Assembly (NCBI GenBank): GCA_900554525.1
Contig: USHL01000058.1
Location: 1-7,774, forward strand
Direction of reading: 5' to 3'
Source: an uncultured Oscillospiraceae bacterium
GTDB taxonomy: Bacteria; Bacillota; Clostridia; Oscillospirales; Acutalibacteraceae
DNA: 7,774 nucleotides
Part shown: positions 1 to 5,719 of the stretch, in pieces
How the letters are laid out: every line of letters begins with the position of its first letter
How positions within the stretch are numbered: position 1 is the stretch's first letter
Translations under genes and position numbers: made by a program
Notes under the pieces: model-generated
What the model saw: only the letters and a program-made list of their open reading frames with translations
Told to the model about the DNA's origin: nothing
Database searches by the model: none

Positions 1-47
1 TAATAATATAATTCAGCTTTTTCCTGTTAGATGACTGCATTTGCGTA

Positions 48-494
48 CTACCCCTGCTTTTCCAAATTCCTATAATATTCCACCGCGAGGCGGTCGCAGC
101 GTTCGTTTTCCGGATGCCCCGCATGTCCCTTGACCCATTCTATTGTCACTTGGTGAACTTCGAGAAGCGCCAGAAGCCGCTCCCACAGGTCGGAATTAAG
201 CGCAGGCTTTTTATCCGCCTTGCGCCAGTTATTTTTCTGCCATGAACGCGCCCAGCCCTTTGTGATACCGTCTGCCACATATTTCGAGTCGGTGGTGAGC
301 ATAACACGGCAGGGCTCTTTCAGCGCCTCAAGTCCGCTTATCACCGCCGTAAGCTCCATACGGTTATTGGTGGTTTCTCTTTCGCCGCCTGAGAGCTCCT
401 TTTCCCTGGCTCCGTAGCGAAGTATGGCTCCCCACCCTCCGGGACCCGGATTCCCCGAGCAGGCTCCGTCCGTAAACATTTCAATATTCTTCAT
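48..494 (-). CDS. rnhA: Ribonuclease HI
   Basis: Cytoplasmic endonuclease that cuts the RNA strand of RNA-DNA hybrids (R-loops, primer remnants). The 148-residue protein is the normal size for the bacterial RNase HI family. It opens with the typical strand FTDGACSGNPGPGGWG and carries the full active site at the expected positions: Asp9, Glu47 (in NNRMEL), Asp69 (in TTDS) and Asp134 (in ERCDRLA), with the catalytic-loop His124 in KGHAGH. The basic, Trp-rich stretch at about 81-95 (WARSWQKNNWRK) corresponds to the substrate-handling basic protrusion of the E. coli-type enzyme. The ATG start is supported by an AGGAAA ribosome site at 502-507, 7 nt upstream and inside the end of lexA. Only 1 nt separates it from the lexA stop, so the two are almost surely co-transcribed. 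No terminator is visible in the 47 nt left downstream. Identification is secure. Confidence 0.97.
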   Translation of the reverse strand: MKNIEMFTDGACSGNPGPGGWGAILRYGAREKELSGGERETTNNRMELTAVISGLEALKEPCRVMLTTDSKYVADGITKGWARSWQKNNWRKADKKPALNSDLWERLLALLEVHQVTIEWVKGHAGHPENERCDRLAVEYYRNLEKQG

Positions 495-495
495 A

Positions 496-1083
496 TCAGT
501 ATTTCCTGTAGCAGCCGATCACTCTGCCCAGAATGTAAGGCTCCTCCGGATATATCGGCGAAAAATCCGGATTTTCGGGCATAAATATAACCTGATTATC
601 CTTTATAAGCAGCCGCTTAACCGTAGCCTCGTCCCCGTCCATTCCGATAACGATATCCCCGCTCCTGTAAGAAGCGTTTCTGTCGGCTACTATTATGTCT
701 CCGTCAAGTATTCCTGCGTCCCGCATGCTGAGCCCCGAGACACGAAGAGCGAAAAGACCGTCCGAATCACTTGCAGGATAAGGTATATAATCCTCAATAT
801 CCTCCACCGCCAGTATCGGCTGCCCCGCCGTCACCTTTCCAATGAGCGGCACCATAGAAGAATCATAGCCGGTGTCAAGCCGTATCGCACGGGAATATTT
901 CGCATCGCGTATTATGTAGCCCTCCTCCTCCAGCGTGCCGAGCACCGCGTGCACAGTAGAGGTCGATCTGATACCTGTTCCCGCGCAGATTTCCCTGACC
1001 GTAGGCGGAAAACCTGAAGACATCTGTTTTACTAAGAACTTATAGACCTTCATCTGTTTTTCATTCAGCGGTGCTTTAGACAT
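496..1083 (-). CDS. lexA: LexA repressor (SOS regulator, self-cleaving)
   Basis: Transcriptional repressor of the SOS DNA-damage regulon; RecA-ssDNA filaments trigger its self-cleavage. The 195 residues are slightly shorter than Bacillus LexA. The N-terminal winged-helix domain (about 1-70) has the family pattern GFPPTVREI followed by the recognition helix region STSTVHAVLGTLEEEGYI (40-57), close to the Bacillus SSSTVH form. The C-terminal S24 peptidase domain has the cleavage site Ala86-Gly87 in KVTAGQPI, the nucleophile Ser119 in SGLSMRDAGILDGD, and the general-base Lys156 in ATVKRL. The residue before the Ser-Met pair is Leu; E. coli LexA has Met there, so this is not a defect. An AAGGGAG ribosome site (1092-1098) lies 8 nt before the ATG. 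Its own promoter and a candidate operator lie just upstream, and rnhA follows directly. Identification is secure. Confidence 0.97.
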   Translation of the reverse strand: MSKAPLNEKQMKVYKFLVKQMSSGFPPTVREICAGTGIRSTSTVHAVLGTLEEEGYIIRDAKYSRAIRLDTGYDSSMVPLIGKVTAGQPILAVEDIEDYIPYPASDSDGLFALRVSGLSMRDAGILDGDIIVADRNASYRSGDIVIGMDGDEATVKRLLIKDNQVIFMPENPDFSPIYPEEPYILGRVIGCYRKY

Positions 1084-1100
1084 TGGCCATTCTCCCTTTA

Positions 1101-1112
1101 GAACATTTATTC
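1101..1112 (-). promoter_or_regulatory. Candidate LexA operator (SOS-box-like, one mismatch)
   Basis: On the lexA strand the site reads GAATAAATGTTC, against the Gram-positive SOS consensus GAAC-N4-GTTC: one half-site is perfect and the other has one mismatch. It lies between the -10 element and the ribosome site of lexA, over the predicted transcription start, where a repressor would block initiation. LexA autoregulation is well established in Firmicutes; that this particular site is bound is inference. Confidence 0.5.
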
Positions 1113-1118
1113 TTTTAT

Positions 1119-1147
1119 ATTATATCATTTCCGCCGTTTCTTATCAA
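1119..1147 (-). promoter_or_regulatory. lexA-rnhA promoter (sigma-A type)
   Basis: On the minus strand the -35 element is TTGATA (1142-1147) and the -10 element is TATAAT (1119-1124), with exactly 17 nt between them. The -10 is perfect and the -35 matches 5 of 6. The predicted start is near 1112, giving a leader of about 28 nt. The -35 and spacer are the last codons of the upstream TSUP gene, whose stop codon touches the -10, so lexA can be expressed independently of the transporter genes. Confidence 0.8.
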
Positions 1148-1508
1148 CTGTTTTTTCTCCTCTCGTAAAAATTTCGGAGAGGCCGATTATTAAAAGGAGG
1201 GCTCCGAAAATTTTTTCGGTGACGCCGCCGCCGAAATACTCGGTAAGTCCGCTGCCTATAAGGGTTCCGAGCATTCCGAAGGCTGCTATTTTAAGCGTAA
1301 GCTTCCATTTTATTTCCTTTTTGAAGCCGTATACCGTCACCGCCGCGAGGCCTATCGGTATAAAAAACAGCAGATTTATTCCCTGTGAGGTATGCTGCGC
1401 CGTATCGGTAAATATCGCAAGATAGATAACCAGCACCGCTCCGCCGCCCAGCCCCATAGCCGCGGCAATTCCTGAAAAAAGCCCTGCCAGCAGGGCCGCC
1501 CAGTTCAC
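1125..1508 (-). CDS. Half-size TauE/SafE (TSUP) family membrane protein, second of a pair
   Basis: Integral membrane protein of 127 residues, about half the usual 250 of TauE/SafE (sulfite exporter/DUF81) transporters. It corresponds to one repeat: a glycine-rich first segment with GIAAAMGLGGGAVL (about 3-30), then hydrophobic segments at about 43-61, 70-89 and 97-114, and a very basic tail (DKKRRK). The conserved Gln-Gly-Ile-Asn after the first segment fits the family. The start is GTG, and GTGA overlaps the stop of the preceding TSUP gene by 4 nt. No good ribosome site is visible, so translation is probably coupled. The two proteins very likely form a heteromeric equivalent of a full-length transporter. 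TSUP members move sulfur-containing or other organic anions; the substrate here cannot be assigned. The 3' end contains the lexA promoter. Confidence 0.85.
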   Translation of the reverse strand: MNWAALLAGLFSGIAAAMGLGGGAVLVIYLAIFTDTAQHTSQGINLLFFIPIGLAAVTVYGFKKEIKWKLTLKIAAFGMLGTLIGSGLTEYFGGGVTEKIFGALLLIIGLSEIFTRGEKTVDKKRRK

Positions 1509-1870
1509 TTTATCAGCAGGCGTACGCCTGCATAAAGCATAAATATGCCGAATATGCGCTTAAGCCACAGCGGAGATATTTTTCTTAAAATGATCGTGCC
1601 GAGAAAAGCGCCGATTATACCGCCCGGAAGATAGACATAAGCATCACTCAGGGATACATAGCCCTTAAGCAGATAAACCGCCGCGCTTAAAACGGTTATC
1701 GGAAGTATTACCGCAACCGCGTTGGCGTGCGAGGCCTTGCGATCAAGACCTAATTTGCGCAGAAGCGGCACGGCGATCATACCGCCGCCCGCACCCAAAA
1801 GTCCGTTTATAATGCCGACCGCAAGTCCCGCACCCGCCGACAGCACGGTATCTTTTTTAACTGTTTTCAC
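1505..1870 (-). CDS. Half-size TauE/SafE (TSUP) family membrane protein, first of a pair
   Basis: Integral membrane protein of 121 residues, one repeat of a TauE/SafE (DUF81) transporter. Family signs are the glycine-rich GIINGLLGAGGGMIAVPLL (about 19-37) followed by HANAVAVILPI (about 48-58). Likely hydrophobic segments are at about 8-37, 50-69, 75-94 and 101-119, after a basic N-terminus (MKTVKKD). The start is GTG: an in-frame TGA lies 7-9 nt upstream and the next internal Met (31) would cut off the first conserved motif. A GGTGAG site (1876-1881) 5 nt before it supports this start. Its stop overlaps the start of the second half-size gene. A full-length gene split by a frameshift is the alternative, but each half has its own start and the GTGA overlap is typical of real operon partners. 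The anion transported is unknown. Confidence 0.85.
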   Translation of the reverse strand: MKTVKKDTVLSAGAGLAVGIINGLLGAGGGMIAVPLLRKLGLDRKASHANAVAVILPITVLSAAVYLLKGYVSLSDAYVYLPGGIIGAFLGTIILRKISPLWLKRIFGIFMLYAGVRLLIK

Positions 1871-1917
1871 TTTTTCTCACCGCTTATAGCTTTACCATGA
1901 GAAAGTCATTTAACCAC

Positions 1918-1932
1918 CTGTTTTCAAAACAG
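1918..1932. promoter_or_regulatory. 15-bp perfect palindrome, candidate operator
   Basis: CTGTTTT-C-AAAACAG: two 7-bp arms around a single central base. A one-base centre cannot form a normal RNA hairpin, so a dimeric DNA-binding protein site is the more natural reading. It lies in the divergent promoter region, about 108 nt upstream of the ThuA-domain gene start and about 55 nt upstream of the TSUP gene start, so it could control either side. The regulator family is not recognised. Confidence 0.35.
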
Positions 1933-1965
1933 CAATATTTGTCTATCTTTTTGATAATATTTTAC

Positions 1966-1994
1966 TTGCTTATATTCAGCAGTCTTTGTAAAAT
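1966..1994 (+). promoter_or_regulatory. Weak candidate promoter for the sugar operon
   Basis: TAAAAT at 1989-1994 is a good -10 (5 of 6), with TTGCTT at 1966-1971 as a poor -35 (3 of 6) at 17-nt spacing. Transcription would start near 2001, leaving a leader of about 32 nt. A second possible -10, TATAAA at 2000-2005, has no convincing -35. The weak -35 would suit an activator-dependent promoter, but this is inference. The intergenic stretch 1871-2032 is otherwise AT-rich with no RNA gene or riboswitch recognised. Confidence 0.3.
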
Positions 1995-2032
1995 TAACAT
2001 ATAAAACAAAAACTTATCAAGGTGGGTTTTGT

Positions 2033-2746
2033 ATGATACGCGTTACTGTATTCAATGAATTCTTACATGAAAAAACCGAGGATAATGTAAAAGCCATATA
2101 TCCCGAAGGAATTCATACCGCATTAAAGCAACATCTTTCAGACGATGATATAACAGTAAGGACAGTGACACTCGACGACCCCGAATGCGGTCTTACCGAT
2201 GAGGTGCTCAAGAGCACCGACGTGCTTATGTGGTGGGGACATATCGGGCATGATAAGGTCCCTGACGAGGTTGTAAACCGTGTGCACAACGCCGTGCTCT
2301 GCGGAATGGGTATGATATTTCTGCATTCCGCACACCACTCTAAAATTTTCAAAAAGCTGATGGGCACCCCCTGCAATCTCGGCTGGCGCGAGGACGGCGA
2401 CCGCGAATATCTTTGGGTCTGCGACCCGTCGCATCCTATCGCCGCGGGCATCGACCGTTACATAAAGCTTGACCATGAGGAGACCTATACCGAGCCGTTC
2501 AGCATTCCCGAACCGGATAAGCTTATCTTTATCGGCAGCTACGAAGGCGGCGAAGCCTTCAGAGCAGGCTGCTGCTACCGCCGCGGCTATGCGAAGCTTT
2601 TCTACTTCCAGCCCGGACATGAGAGCTACCCGACCTACCACAACCCGCAGGTCATAAGAGTGCTCAAAAACGCTGTACACTGGACCTGCCCCGAATACCG
2701 TGCCGAAAGCATAGGATGCCCGCACGTGGGAAAAATCGAGGATTGA
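2033..2746 (+). CDS. ThuA-domain (trehalose utilisation-like) protein
   Basis: A 237-residue cytoplasmic protein of the ThuA family, which has a class I glutamine-amidotransferase-like fold but no established common reaction. Conserved blocks are VLMWWGHIGHDKVPDEVV (64-81), LHSAHHSKIF (97-106), a Gly-Thr-Pro-Cys then WREDGDREYLW (111-128), HPIAAGI (134-140), EETYTEPF (149-156) and the C-terminal FYFQPGHESYP (190-200), ending with a Cys-Pro-His tail. The ATG is preceded by AAGGTGG (2019-2025) at 7 nt. The gene leads the operon and stops 2 nt before a Gfo/Idh/MocA dehydrogenase gene. That pairing resembles ThuA-ThuB of Sinorhizobium meliloti, where both proteins are needed to convert trehalose, maltitol and sucrose to 3-keto derivatives. 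The family call is firm; the substrate and exact activity here are unknown. Confidence 0.93.
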   Translation: MIRVTVFNEFLHEKTEDNVKAIYPEGIHTALKQHLSDDDITVRTVTLDDPECGLTDEVLKSTDVLMWWGHIGHDKVPDEVVNRVHNAVLCGMGMIFLHSAHHSKIFKKLMGTPCNLGWREDGDREYLWVCDPSHPIAAGIDRYIKLDHEETYTEPFSIPEPDKLIFIGSYEGGEAFRAGCCYRRGYAKLFYFQPGHESYPTYHNPQVIRVLKNAVHWTCPEYRAESIGCPHVGKIED

Positions 2747-2748
2747 CA

Positions 2749-3795
2749 ATGAAAAAGACTTTTGCAGTTATAGGATACGGCGGTCAGGGAGCCTGGCATT
2801 GCAGGCAGATACTCGCAAGCGACGTCGCCTCTCTTTCCGGCGTATACGATATAAAACCCGAACGAAACGCGGCCGCCGAGGCCGCCGGCATACATGCCTA
2901 TAAAACCATTGACGAGCTGCTGAGCGACAGCACGGTTGAATCGGTAGTAGTTGCCGTTCCCAACGACTGCCATAAGCAGCTTGTGACAGACTCGCTTAAG
3001 GCCGGAAAAAACGTAATCTGCGAAAAACCGGCAGACGTTACGGTATCCGCTTTTGACGAAATGACCGCTGCCGCCGAAAAATACGGCAAACTCTTTACGG
3101 TGCATCAAAACCGCCGCTGGGACGTTGATTTTCTTGCTATGAAAAAAATAGTTTCCTCCGGCGAGATAGGCGAACTCATAAATATAGAGTCACGAATACA
3201 CGGCTCACGCGGCATACCGAGCGACTGGCGCTGTACCAAAGCACAGGGCGGCGGCATGATTCTTGACTGGGGCGTTCATCTTATCGATCAGGTATTACAG
3301 ATAATTTCCTCAAAAATAGTCCGCGTTTACTGTACCGAAACCTTTATCACCGAAACCGAGGTTGACGACGGCTTTAAGCTCAGCCTTTATTTTGAAGACG
3401 GCAAGACCGCTTATATAGAGGTCGGAACTTATAACTTTATCGCAATGCCGCGTTTTTATCTGCAATGCCGAAGCGGCAGCGCTATTATTGAGGACTGGCG
3501 CAAAAACGCACAGGTTGCCCGTATGAAGGCATGGAACGAAAAAGAGGTGATTCCGGTGCAGACCGCGGCGGGAATCACAAAAACCATGGCGCCGCGTGAC
3601 GAGATAACACTCGATGAATACGAGGCCGAACGCCCCTCAAGTGACGTCCATGACTTTTACCGCAACTTCTGCGCCGCGCTTGACGGACGTGAGGAGCCTG
3701 TGATAAAGCACTGCGAGGTGCGCCGGGTGCTAGAGGTTATGGAGGCCGCCTTTAAATCCCACGATTGCAGGCAGGCGCTTGAGGTAAATATCTGA
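2749..3795 (+). CDS. Gfo/Idh/MocA family dehydrogenase 1 (NAD-type, Asp-x3-His)
   Basis: Predicted NAD(P)-dependent sugar or polyol oxidoreductase, 348 residues. The N-terminal Rossmann fold has GYGGQG (9-14); Asp34 at the end of the second strand (VYDIKPER) usually signals NAD preference. The family motif EKP is at 92-94, with Lys93 the expected catalytic lysine. The C-terminal domain has QNRRWD (120-125), also seen in YdgJ/YhhX-like members, and GGGMILDWGVHLID (167-180), giving the Asp173-x3-His177 catalytic pair. An in-frame ATG at 2716 would lie inside the ThuA-domain gene and add 11 residues before the Rossmann strand. The start at 2749 is preferred because GAGG (2738-2741) is 7 nt upstream and the protein then begins directly at the first strand. 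The 2-nt gap from the ThuA gene implies a functional partnership, as in ThuA/ThuB. The substrate is unknown; oxidation at a sugar C3 is a reasonable inference. Confidence 0.92.
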   Translation: MKKTFAVIGYGGQGAWHCRQILASDVASLSGVYDIKPERNAAAEAAGIHAYKTIDELLSDSTVESVVVAVPNDCHKQLVTDSLKAGKNVICEKPADVTVSAFDEMTAAAEKYGKLFTVHQNRRWDVDFLAMKKIVSSGEIGELINIESRIHGSRGIPSDWRCTKAQGGGMILDWGVHLIDQVLQIISSKIVRVYCTETFITETEVDDGFKLSLYFEDGKTAYIEVGTYNFIAMPRFYLQCRSGSAIIEDWRKNAQVARMKAWNEKEVIPVQTAAGITKTMAPRDEITLDEYEAERPSSDVHDFYRNFCAALDGREEPVIKHCEVRRVLEVMEAAFKSHDCRQALEVNI

Positions 3796-4790
3796 TGCTT
3801 AACATAGCCACGGTAGGCACCAGTACGATAACCGAAAAATTCATTGCCGCCTGCCGCTTTTCGGGACGTTTCAAGCTTTACGCCGCCTATTCGCGCAGTA
3901 AGGAGCGCGCCGCGGAATTTGCCGCAAAGCACGGCTTTGAAAAAAGCTTTTCCGATTTGAGAGAAATGGCCGAGGAGCCGTCTATTGACGCGGTTTATAT
4001 CGCGACGCCGAATGTTTTTCACGCCGAGCAAAGCAGGCTTTTTCTTAATCACGGCAAAAATGTTCTCTGCGAAAAGCCGATTGCTACCGATTCGGTCACC
4101 TACGGTTCACTGTTAAAGCTGGCGGAAACGAACAGGCTCATCTATGCCGAAGCCATAATGTCGCGTCATTCTCCCGGGCGTCCGGCTCTCCTCGAAGCGC
4201 TGCCTCTGCTAGGCCGTATATCACAGGTCCGCATAGATTACTGTCAGCGTTCAAGCCGTTACGACCGTTTCAAGGCGGGAGAGCACATCAATATATTTGA
4301 TATGTCGCTGGGGGCGGGCGCTCTTATGGATTTAGGCGTTTACTGCGTATATGCCGCCGCCGATCTTTTCGGAGCTCCGCAAAGCGTAGCGGCACGCGCC
4401 TCATTTCTTGAAAACGGCGCCGACTGCGCCGGCTGCGCAATATTCGGCTACGACGGTTTTTCCGCCGTGCTGACCTACAGCAAAACAGGCGATACGGCTC
4501 TCGGCTCCGAAATAGTCGGGGACGGCGGAACATTAAAAATCCGCTCGGTATCGCAATATAACGGTATTTCACTGATTAAGGACGGCAAAGAAACGCCGCT
4601 TTATTACTCTTCGCATCATCCCGAAATTATGGGCGGCGAAATCACCGCCTTTGCCGATTATATCGAAAATCCGTCGCGCCTTGCGGAATACCGCGAGGTA
4701 TGCGGGCTTACATCGGCCGTACACAAAGCCACAGACGCTGTTAAGCGGCAGGCCGGTATAAAATATCCGTTAAAGGAGTATAAAATATGA
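3795..4790 (+). CDS. Gfo/Idh/MocA family dehydrogenase 2 (NADP-type, Asp-x3-Tyr)
   Basis: Predicted sugar oxidoreductase, 331 residues, of the branch whose Rossmann loop reads GTSTITEKF (8-16) in place of the usual second glycine; this is a known variant in the family, not a defect. After the second strand it has Ser33-Arg34 (AAYSRSKERA), a pattern that normally favours NADP(H), unlike the other two dehydrogenases here. The EKP motif is at 93-95 and the catalytic region GAGALMDLGVY (173-183) gives Asp179-x3-Tyr183, as in dihydrodiol dehydrogenase and glucose-fructose oxidoreductase-like enzymes. The ATG overlaps the preceding stop by 1 nt (TGATG), with GAGG at 3781-3784 upstream, so translation is likely coupled. 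It may act as the reductive step of the pathway, with NADPH; this is inferred from the cofactor motif only. The substrate is unknown. Confidence 0.9.
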   Translation: MLNIATVGTSTITEKFIAACRFSGRFKLYAAYSRSKERAAEFAAKHGFEKSFSDLREMAEEPSIDAVYIATPNVFHAEQSRLFLNHGKNVLCEKPIATDSVTYGSLLKLAETNRLIYAEAIMSRHSPGRPALLEALPLLGRISQVRIDYCQRSSRYDRFKAGEHINIFDMSLGAGALMDLGVYCVYAAADLFGAPQSVAARASFLENGADCAGCAIFGYDGFSAVLTYSKTGDTALGSEIVGDGGTLKIRSVSQYNGISLIKDGKETPLYYSSHHPEIMGGEITAFADYIENPSRLAEYREVCGLTSAVHKATDAVKRQAGIKYPLKEYKI

Positions 4791-5701
4791 AACTTGGAAT
4801 TGTCAGTGCAATTTACGACGGCTTCACATTTGAGGAAGCGGTTTCCAACGCGGCACAGAACGGCTGCGAATGCATCGAAGTCGCCTGCTGGCCGCAGGGC
4901 AAGGCGGAGCGCAGGTACGCCGGCGTCAGCCACATTGACGTGGACAACACCTCCGCCGAATACATTTCTTATATAAAAGATTTCTGCAAATCAAAGGGCA
5001 TTGAGATTTCCTCTCTCGCGTTTTACCCAAATACAATGGACGGCGACCCGGAAAAGCGCGCCGCAAATATTGCTCATCTGAAAAAGGTTATCAAAATGAG
5101 CGCGCTGCTTGGTGTAAATATGGTGACAACCTTTATAGGCCGTGACCAAACCAAATCGGTTGAGGATAACCTTGATCTCTTCAAAGAGATATGGCCGCCC
5201 ATCATAAAGCTCGCAGAGGAAAGCGGTGTGAAAATCGCCATTGAAAACTGCCCGATGCTCTTCGGAGCCGACCAGTGGCCCGGCGGACAAAACCTTTTCA
5301 CCACGCCCGCGCTGTGGCGCAAAATGTTTGAGCTGCTGCCGAGCGATAATTTCGGCATCAACTACGACCCCAGCCATTTCATCTGGCAGCACATCGATTA
5401 TATAAAACCCCTTTATGAATTCAAGGACAAAATTTTTCATGTACATTTCAAGGACATTAAGCTCTATCCCGACAAGCTGAACGATGTCGGAATAATGGCG
5501 TATCCGCTTGATTTTATGAGTCCGAAGCTGCCGGGGCTCGGTGATGTAGACTGGGGAAAATATGTTTCCGCACTTACCGACATAGGGTATGACGGCTTCG
5601 CCTGTATTGAGGTTGAAGATAAAGCGTTTGAAGGCTCAAAAGAGCGGGTAATGGATTCTGTAACCTTGAGCTGCCGCTATATGCGTCAGTTCGTTATATA
5701 A
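4787..5701 (+). CDS. Sugar phosphate isomerase/epimerase-like TIM-barrel protein 1 (AP_endonuc_2 fold)
   Basis: A 304-residue TIM-barrel protein of the xylose isomerase-like/AP endonuclease 2 superfamily, whose members are mostly metal-dependent epimerases, isomerases or lyases of sugars and keto-sugars. The likely metal ligands appear in the family order at strand ends: Glu153 (AIENCPM), Asp194 (INYDPSHF, with His197), His220 (HVHFKD) and Glu275 (CIEVED), parallel to the Glu-Asp-His-Glu set of D-tagatose/D-psicose 3-epimerases. The ATG overlaps the stop of dehydrogenase 2 by 4 nt (ATGA), with a strong AAAGGAG (4772-4778) 8 nt upstream. Placed between dehydrogenases, it probably epimerises or cleaves the keto intermediate they make. 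YcjR of E. coli, a 3-dehydro-guloside C4 epimerase, is a precedent. The actual reaction cannot be read from sequence. Confidence 0.88.
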   Translation: MKLGIVSAIYDGFTFEEAVSNAAQNGCECIEVACWPQGKAERRYAGVSHIDVDNTSAEYISYIKDFCKSKGIEISSLAFYPNTMDGDPEKRAANIAHLKKVIKMSALLGVNMVTTFIGRDQTKSVEDNLDLFKEIWPPIIKLAEESGVKIAIENCPMLFGADQWPGGQNLFTTPALWRKMFELLPSDNFGINYDPSHFIWQHIDYIKPLYEFKDKIFHVHFKDIKLYPDKLNDVGIMAYPLDFMSPKLPGLGDVDWGKYVSALTDIGYDGFACIEVEDKAFEGSKERVMDSVTLSCRYMRQFVI

Positions 5702-5719
5702 AACGGAGGTATTAAAAAT

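Noticed and set aside
1..47. Terminator for the lexA-rnhA operon
   Set aside because: No stem with a following U-tract on the minus strand is visible in these 47 bases; the end of the transcript probably lies beyond the window.
424..1017. Long plus-strand open frame opposite rnhA and lexA
   Set aside because: It is antisense to two securely identified genes, is rich in Arg/His/Ser as expected for a shadow frame, and shows no family motif.
2716..2748. Longer start for dehydrogenase 1
   Set aside because: It would lie inside the ThuA-domain gene and add 11 non-family residues; the ATG at 2749 has a well-spaced GAGG and begins at the Rossmann strand.
2138..2749. 203-codon minus-strand open frame opposite the ThuA-domain gene
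   Set aside because: It lies fully antisense to a gene with clear family motifs and has no recognisable domain; the length follows from the codon bias of the real gene.
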